From G963667675 sp963667675 (GTDB lineage: Bacteria > Chloroflexota > Dehalococcoidia > Lucifugimonadales > UBA3495), in the NCBI GenBank assembly GCA_963667675.1, contig OY763929.1, forward strand, positions 1,550,001-1,614,000: a stretch of DNA of 64,000 nucleotides, given 5' to 3'. Positions 40,844 through 48,922 of this stretch are shown here, one piece after another. The position numbers and the translations under genes were made by a program. Under the pieces are notes generated by a model. That model did not search any database. It was not told where the DNA came from and worked only from the letters and a program-made list of their open reading frames with translations. The stretch's first letter is position 1, and each line of letters opens with the position of its first letter.

Positions 40844-43756
40844 CTAAACCACCAACCCCGCCCCCGGCGGCCGCGCCTTACCCCCGTGCACCGACGGCTC
40901 CGCGCACCACTTGGCCGCCAGCCGCCGCACCCCCTTGTAGACCTCCTCGTCGAACCCTAGCAGATCGCACACCACCCGCCGGTCCAACAAAGCGCGGTTG
41001 GGGTCCGCATCCGCCAGGTAGGCCGGCATCAACTCCTTGTCACGGAACTCCTCGAATATCGCCTCCGCCTTGCGCAGTTGGTCGTCACTAAGAGCGCGGA
41101 AGTCCAGCACAGGCAAGGACTCCGCTGTACTGATAGTTACGCTTGCCTTACTGGATTGCTGGCGGTTCGAATGCCACCAGTACGACAACAAACCCAGGGT
41201 AGAATTACCCCATACTGAGAAGGCGTACTCGAATCTCTTGTCTGAGAATATGACGTTCGGCCATACTCTCCCGCCGATAGACTCCATATCGGTAAACGCG
41301 ACGGAAAGTGCTTGAGAACCGAACGTGAAGTCAAGATTCAAGTGCGGGTGGGTAGCGGTAGCCCAGACAGTCGCTGCTTTACTCTCCATACCAGGCCGAA
41401 CTTGCAATTGTGAGTCGGGGTTACAGACAATTCGTGTTTCTGATTTTGCATTATGGTTCCAAAGAGCAGGGTAGGTGGCAGTTGGAGTAAATGGACTCTT
41501 GCTGAACGGGCCTTGGGGCGGGCCTTGTGATGGCAGTCCGGTGATATCAAGGTGGTGAAACCCGAGCTTAGCCATGGTGCGCAGTTGTACCAATGGTGTG
41601 TTAACGCCATTCGGAGCACCAGGGGGCCATAGGTTGCAGTTAGATAGGGCATAAGCGGATTGGGCAAGCGAATAGTCCCACAAACGCACGGCTCCCCAAG
41701 TTTTTTCAATGGATTGACCAGGGGTAGTCAACATTTGACCAACCAATTCATTTCCTACCATGAGGGGCGTACCACCATATGGTCCGCCCTCAATCTGTCT
41801 GACCTCGTGGCCGTTGCTGACAGTCCTGGCTGCGGCACTGGCATGAGCAAAGCCCTGGGGCCTGCGTTGGAATGACATGAAGTGCGACCGTGGAGCGTGC
41901 GACTCATTTGGTCTCAGTTTCCGGGCGACCACAAGGCACTCAGCCATCCCGGTGTCAGAAGAAAAGGACATGTCCTGTCCATTGCCGGCAATGCTCAACA
42001 CCGCAGCGCCTGTATATTGGCCGTCCAGCATGTCTCGGAATCCTTGCCATGACAAGCCGTTAGCGACGGACAGAGGAAGCACCAGAGCAAGCACACCCCC
42101 AGGCTTGAGCTTACGGCCTGCCAAAGCCGCAAACGCTGATGCCATTCCAGCATGCCCGTGATAGCAGGTATCAACGCTTAATCTCGACATGCGTTTTGCC
42201 ATGTCTCGTTGATCTTCATTGCTGGCATCGAAAGCCGCGAATGCTGGCGCAAAGGTGTTAGCACGTGCCGCTGCTTTATTCGTGTTCCGGGTAAACGGTG
42301 GATTCATTATCACCAGGTCGTACCCTTCATCCGGTATCTCCGCTCGTATCTGCGCCGCCGTCTCCTCCCCGGCGCTTCCGGTGCGCATCGCTGGGTCGCT
42401 GGTGTTGAACAGAGTCAATACATCCGAGGACTGCAGAAGCTCCAGCGACCCTATCATCACGCTGCCGTCCTGCATCCGGCCGTAAGGCATGGTGTACAGA
42501 TGCGAGCTGTTGAACTGCACCCCCGGCTCCACGCCCGAGAGGGTCGAGCCGGTGATGTGCACCGCCGAAGGCATCACGTCGCACCCGTACAGCACGTCCT
42601 CCATCATCACCTTGTGCAGGGCCTCGAGGTCGCCCCCGGCCCGCTCGTGGCGGGCGGCTATCTGCTCGTACACCGCCGACAGCAAGGCCCCCGTTCCGCA
42701 GGCGAAATCCCCTATTCGCAGCTTGCCGATGGCTTCGGCGCTGGACCAGTCCACCCCTTCCATCTTGGCCACCGCCAGCCGCGCCAGCAACGCCGCCGAC
42801 GCCGGCAGCGTGTAGAAAGTCGCCAGGTACTTGCGGTCGGCTATCAGCCTCTGGAAGATGCGCCCCGTCAGGTCGTGGGCGTTGTCAACGCCCGTAGCGT
42901 TGACCGACTGGGCCGTATTCCTCAACAGTTTCAGAATGCTCGCCGCATCGGACGACGGCAGTTGCTCCAGGATGTCCTTGGCGATGGCGAAGATGGCCCA
43001 GTAGTTGATTTGCAGTATGTCGTTCCAGGCCGCCAGGGTCTCGCCCTGTGGATTGGCCACGCCGTCGCCGCACACCATCGCCAGTGACTTCACCCCGTCG
43101 TGCATCCCGGCAATCCGCCCGTGAAACACCAGGGCGTTGGCCAGAATCGCACAGGCCATGCGCCGGGTCTGGGGCACGTTGGCCATCCCCAGCAGCCGGG
43201 CGATGGCCATGGTGATGCCCGGCTTGGTCTCGTTCATCTCGTCCAGGAGCTTCGCCGCACTGTCGATGCCATCCTGGAGCGTGGTGGTTGCCTGGTCCAC
43301 GGCCCGCTGCGGCACGGACACCAGCCGCACCATGTCGGCCAGGTCCTCCACCGAGCCCTCCAGCCAGCCCGACTCCGGGAACCGGCCCTGCCCGCCGTCC
43401 TCGGTGAACACGCAGTAGGACAGCCGGGCATCCTTGAGCGCTGCTTGCAGGTCGTAGGCCTCTTTGAGGGCGTCGGGATAGCGCAAGGCGATAACGGCCT
43501 CGATGACCCGCCCGTTGGACGCTGCGGTCAGCCCCAGCCGGTCTTTCGCTTCCTGCTCGGCGGTTGCCGCGGGCAGGTACTCGGCCTCGATGACCACCGG
43601 CGACCGCCCCGGCGCTGTGATCAGGATGTCCGGCTTGAGCCCCGGATGCCCCGAGATGGCCTGGGTGTTCTCCGACAGCGCCTTGCCCCTGGGCAACATC
43701 TTCTGCAGCAGGCTCCCCAGGGCGTTGTTTACGTTGGGTTCGGTCTGGTTCGGCAT
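40844..43756 (-). CDS. Large N6-adenine DNA methylase-like protein (possible Type IIG-like R-M)
   Basis: 970-residue protein. N-terminal part has a nuclease-like patch: GLKPDILITAPGRSPVVIEAEY (P-D...E-x-E), then a helical region; SAM motif I DFACGTGALL near residue 350-370; catalytic motif IV VIMNPPFTRN; second half with LSVDTCYHGHAGM, LALVLPLSVANGL and a probable target-recognition region (residues about 650-880). N6-adenine methyltransferases use NPPF/Y. The fused nuclease-like patch plus one chain suggests a Type IIG-like or phage-growth-limitation-like enzyme, but the patch's catalytic Lys is replaced by E, so nuclease activity is doubtful. A small coiled-coil gene lies 30 bases upstream on the same strand. 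GC differs between the segments (see findings). Confidence 0.75.
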   Translation of the reverse strand: MPNQTEPNVNNALGSLLQKMLPRGKALSENTQAISGHPGLKPDILITAPGRSPVVIEAEYLPAATAEQEAKDRLGLTAASNGRVIEAVIALRYPDALKEAYDLQAALKDARLSYCVFTEDGGQGRFPESGWLEGSVEDLADMVRLVSVPQRAVDQATTTLQDGIDSAAKLLDEMNETKPGITMAIARLLGMANVPQTRRMACAILANALVFHGRIAGMHDGVKSLAMVCGDGVANPQGETLAAWNDILQINYWAIFAIAKDILEQLPSSDAASILKLLRNTAQSVNATGVDNAHDLTGRIFQRLIADRKYLATFYTLPASAALLARLAVAKMEGVDWSSAEAIGKLRIGDFACGTGALLSAVYEQIAARHERAGGDLEALHKVMMEDVLYGCDVMPSAVHITGSTLSGVEPGVQFNSSHLYTMPYGRMQDGSVMIGSLELLQSSDVLTLFNTSDPAMRTGSAGEETAAQIRAEIPDEGYDLVIMNPPFTRNTNKAAARANTFAPAFAAFDASNEDQRDMAKRMSRLSVDTCYHGHAGMASAFAALAGRKLKPGGVLALVLPLSVANGLSWQGFRDMLDGQYTGAAVLSIAGNGQDMSFSSDTGMAECLVVARKLRPNESHAPRSHFMSFQRRPQGFAHASAAARTVSNGHEVRQIEGGPYGGTPLMVGNELVGQMLTTPGQSIEKTWGAVRLWDYSLAQSAYALSNCNLWPPGAPNGVNTPLVQLRTMAKLGFHHLDITGLPSQGPPQGPFSKSPFTPTATYPALWNHNAKSETRIVCNPDSQLQVRPGMESKAATVWATATHPHLNLDFTFGSQALSVAFTDMESIGGRVWPNVIFSDKRFEYAFSVWGNSTLGLLSYWWHSNRQQSSKASVTISTAESLPVLDFRALSDDQLRKAEAIFEEFRDKELMPAYLADADPNRALLDRRVVCDLLGFDEEVYKGVRRLAAKWCAEPSVHGGKARPPGAGLVV

Positions 43757-43786
43757 GGCCCTTATCCTTGGCTAACCCGTCACTCC

Positions 43787-44023
43787 TCACGTCCCACCGT
43801 GGGTCTGGTCGATGCGGACTATGTCCGCCTGGATTACGGCCATGGCCCGGAGCATTCGTTGCAGCGTCTCATCCCGGCGCGCGCTGGACTCCCGCAGTTG
43901 CTGGACGGGCTCAGTCAGTCTCTCCAGCGTTTGATTCGTTCGCTTCTGGTCCTCGTCCATCAGCACTATCATGTCAGTGGCGTAACGAGCGAACTCTTCC
44001 ACGTTTCTCATCCGGTCTTGCAT
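43787..44023 (-). CDS. Small coiled-coil protein upstream of methylase
   Basis: 78-residue protein from ATG 44023 (GGAGGG site about 10 bases upstream; GTG 44041 would add six residues). Sequence MQDRMRNVEEFARYATDMIV, MDEDQKRTNQTLERLTEPVQ, LRESSARRDETLQRMLRAMA: heptad-like hydrophobics throughout and no Cys, so a coiled coil or helical bundle. Lies 30 bases upstream of the methylase start; likely same transcript. Could be a regulator, specificity accessory or antitoxin-like partner. No family recognised. Confidence 0.6.
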   Translation of the reverse strand: MQDRMRNVEEFARYATDMIVLMDEDQKRTNQTLERLTEPVQQLRESSARRDETLQRMLRAMAVIQADIVRIDQTHGGT

Positions 44024-44356
44024 CCCAGTCTTACCCTCCACGTTCCGCGGTTTCCCGACTCAGCCCTTCATGCCTGTGTAGTGTTGGGCAGGCGTACCAG
44101 AACACTGAGGCACGCAACAGGCCCTGTCAAGGGCCGGCTGACACCAGGATTATAGCCCATGACATTACGGTCAGAAACCGACGCCGCGTGAATCGGCGTC
44201 ATCCAATTGCCTTCACCCCAGCATCCACCCGCTCTGTCATTTCGAGCGCAGCCGAGAAATCTCAAACCCCTCCCCCCAACCCCCTGACGGAGCCCTGAAC
44301 CAACCCACGCTCACGCCCCCAATGCTATTCCCGCGCATGGAGACCTTTGCACAACC

Positions 44357-44422
44357 GTCATTGCGGTGGAAGCCGCAATCCAGAAATGCGCGGGACTGGA
44401 TACCGGCTTTCGCCGGTATGAC
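44357..44422. repeat. Two REP-like palindromes in tandem opposition
   Basis: GTCATTGCGGTGGAAGCCGC-AATCCAG (44357-44383) and CTGGATACCGGCTTTCGCCGG-TATGAC (44396-44422): two inward-facing variants of the same unit with a 12-base gap, preceded by AGACCTTTGCACAACC as at 6562. Confidence 0.8.
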
Positions 44423-44483
44423 GACTATGACCCCATCGTCCCAGGGCGCCCACCAGGGGCGCCCCTACGACCGGTATGACGGT

Positions 44484-44612
44484 CCGTCCGTGGTGACCCC
44501 AAGGCCCCGTCCGTTCGTGGTGAGCCTCAGGGTTGGTCCGCTCGTGGTGAGCCCTTCACAATCCCGTTCGTGGTGAGCCTGCCCTGAGCCAGTCGAAGGG
44601 CTTGTCGAACCA
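44484..44612. repeat. Four-unit GTTCGTGGTGAGCC-type repeat
   Basis: Near-copies of CGTTCGTGGTGAGCC at 44484, 44511, 44538 and 44564, about 27 bases apart, ending in AGTCGAAGGGCTTGTCGAAC. Same family as CATGGTTCGACAAGCTCAGC at 62041. Confidence 0.75.
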
Positions 44613-44803
44613 TTCGAACGGCCGCCCCCAAATTACTGACATTTCCCCCTTGCCCATCCCCAGCCTAACCCCCTACCATGAAATACATGAAACCCAATCC
44701 CGACCGGGCAGCCAATCCCGCCCCTCCTCCGTTCGCCCCCGTATCCCAGTACGGGGCAGGCTCTGAGCGCCGTCGAAGGGCCGGCCCCCCAACGCGTCAT
44801 TCC

Positions 44804-45851
44804 TGTAGATGTCAGATAATTCGTTGACAGAATAGCATGGGACAAATAGCTATTCTGGAGGCGGGGATGCGTAACAATAGCAATGACCGTACAGTGGAAC
44901 GAAACTATGTCCAGAAGTGGCGGTTTCTCATCCGGGAGTACCAACGAGTCAAGGCGAAGGAACACCCACAGTTCCGCTTCGTCCAGGACTTCTACAACTA
45001 TCATGGCACCAACCGACAGACCTTTGCCAAGTATTACAACCGCTACAAGCGGGATGGGAGTGACCTGGCCCTGCTGCCTCTCAAGCGCGGTCCCCGGTGG
45101 AAAAGCCGCCGCACATTGCCATTCATCGAGCAGAAGGTGTTGGAGCTAAGGCGCAAGGGTATAAACAGATACGAGATATATGCGATACTCCAGCCCATAC
45201 TGAAGTCCCGCACCCCTAAGCCGTCCACTATCTACGCCATCAGCCGGCGCCATAATCTGAACAGGTTGACCAAACCGATGGAACAGTCCAAAAGAAGGAT
45301 CATCAAGACCAGGGCCGGAGAGCTGGGGCATCTGGACTGCCACCATCTGAGCAAGGACTTAATCCTGGGCGCCAGGCAGCGCTACTACCTGGTGTCTCTG
45401 CTGGACTCTTGCACCCGCCTGGCCTGGGCGGAGGTGGTGGAGGACATCAAGAGCCTGAGCGTGATGTTCGCCGCCCTAAAGAGCATCAACCTGCTGAACT
45501 CCGAGTACGGGGTGCGCTTCGAGGCCATACTCACCGACAATGGGCCCGAGGTGGCCACCCACGGGAGTAAGGACCAGCACCCCTTCGAGAGGATGCTAGT
45601 GGAGCTGGGGATCAAGCACCGCTACACCAGGCCCTACAGACCCCAGACCAACGGCAAGGTCGAGCGCTTCTGGCGGACCCTCAACGAAGACCTCCTGGAG
45701 GGGGACGACGTTTGAGTCCGTGGAGGAGTTGAAAGACGAGCTGATGCAGTACCTCCTCTACTACAACACCGAGAGACCTCACCAGGGCCTTGGCGGCAAT
45801 ACTCCACTGCAAACGCTGCAAAATCTGTCAACGAATTAGCTAACACATACA
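44804..45851 (+). mobile_element. IS481-type insertion sequence
   Basis: About 1048-bp element. Terminal inverted repeats of 28 bases, 24 matching (left TGTAGATGTCAGATAATTCG..., right read inward TGTATGTGTTAGCTAATTCG...). Flanked by the 5-bp direct repeat ATTCC (44799-44803, 45852-45856). Encodes one DDE transposase with a frameshift near its 3' end. Size, TGT ends and the transposase type fit IS481. Confidence 0.92.
44837..45839 (+). pseudogene. IS481-type DDE transposase, frameshifted near 3' end
   Basis: The 0-frame gives about 292 residues: N-terminal HTH domain (RFVQDFYNYHGTNRQTFAKY), then the rve integrase core with catalytic Asp in GELGHLDCHH, Asp in AILTDNGPE and Glu in GKVERFWRTLNEDLLEG. 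It then stops at LLEGDDV. A +1 shift at the G5 run 45700-45704 instead reads TTFESVEELKDELMQYLLYY, NTERPHQGLGG and NTPLQTLQNLSTN to the TAG at 45837-45839, inside the right inverted repeat, which is what an intact IS481 transposase should look like. So a single extra G disrupts the ORF (or is a sequencing error). The last residues are encoded in the terminal repeat. Confidence 0.85.
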
Positions 45852-45875
45852 ATTCCGGCGAAAGCCGGAATCCAG
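45852..45875. repeat. Right part of the REP interrupted by the IS
   Basis: Removing the element and one ATTCC copy rebuilds GTCATTCCGGCGAAAGCCGG-AATCCAG, an intact REP-like palindrome like that at 39126-39156. Confidence 0.9.
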
Positions 45876-46005
45876 GAAAAGCGTGGGGCAAGCCAAGAAA
45901 CGGCCGCGCCGAGCCGTCCAAAGCTCTCAAAAACGGGAGTAAATGAGAGGAAATGAAAGGGGATCTAAAATTTCCAGCCCGTACGTCTCAAGCGGATCCG
46001 CGTCA

Positions 46006-46034
46006 TTGACACCCACCGGTCCAGGAAGTAAATT
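46006..46034 (+). promoter_or_regulatory. Promoter upstream of the amidohydrolase
   Basis: TTGACA, 17-base spacer, TAAATT, about 112 bases before ATG 46146. A 9-bp palindrome follows at 46082-46101. Confidence 0.6.
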
Positions 46035-46081
46035 TAGCCGTATAGCCGTGGGTATCAATGTGCATGGCTCTCCGCGCCATT

Positions 46082-46101
46082 CCGGTCTGCTGGCAGACCG
46101 G
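46082..46101 (+). promoter_or_regulatory. Hairpin in the amidohydrolase leader
   Basis: CCGGTCTGC, TG, GCAGACCGG: perfect 9-bp dyad between promoter and ATG. Tight stem without T-run; could be an operator or an RNA stability element. Confidence 0.55.
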
Positions 46102-46145
46102 TGCTTGGAAGACTTGCCCTAAAGCCAACTGTTGGGAGGTTCATT

Positions 46146-47232
46146 ATGTCCAACTACCGCGTCATATCGGCGGATAACCACGTATTCGAGCCCCCCGATC
46201 TTTGGACTAGTAGGGGTCGAGGCCAAGTTCAAGGAGCGGGCTCCGCGAGTTGAAAGCCTGGACGCCGGCGACTTCTGGTTCTGCGACGGCAACAGGGTCT
46301 TGGGCGTCGAAGGCAACGCCCGGGAGGCGCCCAGGTCGGAAGAGGTGCGGCTCGGCGGCTACATCCCCGAGGAACACGCCAAGGACATGGACATGGACGG
46401 CGTGGACGTCAATCTTGTCTATCCGACCATCGGCCTGTTTCTGTACAGCGGGCCCGACAGCGACCTCCTGACTTCCAATATCAGGAGCTACAACGACTGG
46501 GTGGGCGAGTTCTGCAACGCCATCCCGTCCCGGCTCAAGGGCATCTGCATGCTGAACGTCGACGACGTCGGCGAGGGCGTCAAAGAGTTGGAACGCTGCG
46601 CCAAGATGGGGTTCGTCGGCGCTTTAATAACCGTATACCCCGTCGAAGGCCGCTCCTACGACAAACCCGAATACGAACCCTTGTGGGACGCGGCCGAAGC
46701 CCTGGAAATGCCATTGAGCATGCACATCGGCACCAATCGCGCCGGCCCGGGCCAGCAATGGATGGACCTGGAGAGCACGCGGCCCTCTTTTGCCTGCAAC
46801 GGCGACCATTGGGTGCGCATCTCTCTTGCCGACATGATTCTCAGCGGGGTGTTCGTGCGCCATCCCAAGCTCCAGGTCGGCTCCATCGAGCATGAACTGT
46901 CGTGGGCGCCCCACTTCCTGGACAGGATGGACTTCAATTACGGGGAAGACCCTGAGATGTACGCCGGGGGCTTGCGCTTCAAGGACGGCGCCGTGCCCAG
47001 CGACTTCTTCCACAGCAACGTCTTCCTCGGCTTCCAGGAAGACGCCCGGGGCATAAGGGACCGTCACGTCATCGGCGTCGAGCAGCTACAGTGGGGGTCC
47101 GACTACCCCCACAAGGCGGGCACCTTCCCCAACAGCCGCGATGTCCTTGACCAAATACTCGTCGAGTGCACCGAGGAAGAAAAGGCCAAAATCGTCGGCG
47201 GCAACGCCGCCAGAGTGTACCGGCTGGACTAG
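46146..47232 (+). pseudogene. Amidohydrolase-family gene with an early single-base frameshift
   Basis: Metal-dependent hydrolase related to the amidohydrolase-2/ACMSD group, about 361 codons. From ATG 46146 (GGGAGG ribosome site) the first frame reads MSNYRVISADNHVFEPPDLW, the expected metal-binding start, and then goes off frame after TSR. Removing one G from the G4 run 46213-46216 joins it to the long second frame: VEAKFKERAPRVE, FWFCDGNRVLGVE, VYPTIGLFLYSG, NDWVGEFCNAIPSRLKGICM, LSMHIGTNRAGPG, VGSIEHELSWAPHFLDRMDF, QWGSDYPHKAGTFP, IVGGNAARVYRLD. All expected motifs are intact except for the shift, so it is either a very recent pseudogene or a sequencing/assembly error. Confidence 0.85.
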
Positions 47233-47325
47233 AGCCTCTCTCCATAGTGATTGGAGCCGGCAGCCGTCTGCCGGGAGGCCGGTTGCGGCTGCCAGAGACG
47301 CGGCAGGCGTAGACGGTAGCGAGGC

Positions 47326-47760
47326 TTAATCGGGGCGCGGCGGGTTGCCGTCGGACTTCCACGACAACACCTTGTTGACCTGGATTTCGATTACCGTCAC
47401 CACGCCGGCCGCCAGCCATTCCTTGGCCACGGCCGGGCCGGCTTCCGGGCCGTAGTTCCGAATTGAGACGTGCTCCAGCACCCGGGCCGCCTCGTCCTTG
47501 ACAACCCTGGCGTCTCCCTCCAGCACCACGTACTTCGCGGGACTAGGCTCCGTCGCGATTGACAGGGACACCTTGGGGTTCCGGCGAACGTTGCGCAACT
47601 TCACCGTGCCCTCCGGCGTAGCAACGTAGGCCCTGTCACCCTCCACCATGTACGACACCGGCGCCACGTGGGGCCGGCCGTCGGGCCGCACGGTGCACAG
47701 ATGGGCCACGCTGAACTCCGCGAAAAGCTCGGCGATTTCCTGCTCACTTAGTTCGGCCAT
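47326..47760 (-). CDS. Pyridoxamine 5'-phosphate oxidase-like (PPOX) family protein
   Basis: 144-residue split-barrel flavin/F420/haem-binding protein. Motifs: FAEFSVAHLCTVRPDGRPHV, APVSYMVEGDRAYVATPEGT, KLRNVRRNPKVSLSIATEPS, AKYVVLEGDARVVKD. In actinobacterial and Chloroflexota relatives this fold often binds F420 or FMN and reduces small molecules, which fits the LLM enzymes nearby. ATG 47760. Divergent from the next gene group; convergent with the amidohydrolase. Confidence 0.87.
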   Translation of the reverse strand: MAELSEQEIAELFAEFSVAHLCTVRPDGRPHVAPVSYMVEGDRAYVATPEGTVKLRNVRRNPKVSLSIATEPSPAKYVVLEGDARVVKDEAARVLEHVSIRNYGPEAGPAVAKEWLAAGVVTVIEIQVNKVLSWKSDGNPPRPD

Positions 47761-47944
47761 TGCCGCCTCCTGTCCCAGAAATCAGAGATTACGACCAGGC
47801 ATCGCCTGGTGTTTCGCGCTTAGTTAGCTCCTCGAACAACACAAACTGCCAAGGTTGGCAGCTGTTGCTTCGATTCCGAAGGCGATCGTGCAGGGAATTC
47901 ACAGGTGAGGACATTGGGAAAACATGGAATGGAGTGTGAGACGC

Positions 47945-48021
47945 TGGTGACCCGCCTCGGGGGTCGAACCGAGAACCTACGGATTAAGAGTCCGTTGCTC
48001 TGCCAATTGAGCTAGCGGGCC
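47945..48021 (-). tRNA. tRNA-Lys (CUU)
   Basis: Minus strand, 74 nt plus encoded CCA at 47945-47947. Acceptor GGCCCGC/GCGGGTC with one G-U pair; D-arm GCTCAATTGGCAGAGC; anticodon stem ACGGA/TCCGT, loop CTCTTAA, anticodon CTT; T-loop TTCGACC. Standard promoter upstream at 48038-48066. Confidence 0.95.
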
Positions 48022-48037
48022 GTTCAGCTACCATCAA

Positions 48038-48066
48038 ATTCTAGAGTCTATCTTGCAATCAATCAA
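48038..48066 (-). promoter_or_regulatory. tRNA-Lys promoter
   Basis: Minus strand: TTGATT, 17-base spacer, TAGAAT, 16 bases before the mature tRNA 5' end. Confidence 0.7.
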
Positions 48067-48119
48067 GCTCCGGACATTATTGCTAAGCCTAGCCACAAGC
48101 CTACCGGCGTGGTCGACGG

Positions 48120-48853
48120 CTACACCCCATGTTCCAAGCGGTCGATCAGATACTCCGGCAGCTTGGCATCCCGCATCTTCCGCTGCGTGGCGGCGATGCT
48201 GTAATCCACCCGATGCCGCTCTACGGTCTCCGTTTTACTGCCGTAAATGCGTCGTAGCTTGGGCGCGGGTCCCTGTCGCGGGGCTGGCCCACGCAGCCGG
48301 GGTTGATTATCAACCGCTCTTGGCCCAACGGAAACGGCCGGCCCTCGGTAAACTGGATGAACAGCGGCGTTCCTCCGGTCTCCCGGCAGATGAAGGGAAT
48401 GTGCGAGTGCCCCACCAGGCAGAACCGGCTCTTCATCCGACGGAGCGTCGCCTCGGCGGACTCCGGTCCCAGCAGGTACTCCTCCACCGGCGCCCGCAGG
48501 CTGCCGTGCACCAGGGTGAAGTCTTGTACTTCTGCGACTTCCGGCAGGCCGCCTAGAAACTCCTTCTCGTCCTCCGTAAGCTGCCCTGCGGTCCACCTGA
48601 TTGCCGCCCCGGCCGCGCCGTTGAAGTACTCGGCGCTCATCTTCCCCGCCACGACCATGTCGTGATTGCCGGTGACCGCCACCATGTCGTAGCTGCCAAG
48701 CATCTCCAGGCAAGGCCCCGGGTCAGGCCCGTACCCCACCAGGTCTCCCAGAGACCATATTGCGTCGAACCCTCCCCGCTCCGCTGCGTCGTCCAGCACC
48801 GCCGTCAGGGCTTCGAAATTGGCGTGAACGTCCGAAAGTATCAGGGCCCTCAC
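48120..48853 (-). pseudogene. Metallophosphoesterase (YfcE/MJ0936-like) with C-terminal single-base frameshift
   Basis: Calcineurin-like phosphodiesterase of about 244 codons. From GTG 48853: MRALILSDVHANFEAL (D-x-H), WSLGDLVGYGPDP (GDxVGYG), VTGNHDMVV (GNHD), FTLVHGSLR (VHG), LVGHSHIP (GHSHxP), INPGCVGQPRDRDPRPSYDA. In this frame it ends at VKRRP. One more A in the A-run (T4 on the plus strand at 48233-48236) shifts into KTETVERHRVDYSIAATQRK and MRDAKLPEYLIDRLEHGV, ending at TAG 48120-48122, which is the expected family C-terminus. All metal-ligand motifs are upstream of the shift, so the truncated form might still fold. Likely a phosphodiesterase or nucleotidase. Confidence 0.85.
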
Positions 48854-48922
48854 CTGGCCTCCTTCAGTACGGGGGTCCTCCCGTATCGCTCGTTCTCGTG
48901 AAGCCGCTCATCTCAGAAGCGG

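Larger units (their letters stand above)
44042..44803. other. REP-rich intergenic stretch left of the insertion sequence
   Basis: No convincing gene in about 760 bases. It is packed with repeats: TGTCATTTCGAGCG unit at 44235-44262, two REP palindromes at 44357-44383 and 44396-44422, four GTTCGTGGTGA-type units from 44484 to 44580, and the left half of another REP (44794-44803) at the IS boundary. Confidence 0.7.

Noticed and set aside
44484..44612. Four spaced repeats resembling a small CRISPR array
   Set aside because: Repeats are 15-17 bases with only about 10-12 bases between, partly degenerate, with no leader or cas genes; they are REP-type units.
45700..45704. Programmed ribosomal frameshift in the IS transposase
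   Set aside because: Single-base excess in a G-run without a slippery A-type motif or downstream structure; error or decay is simpler. Kept only as an alternative.
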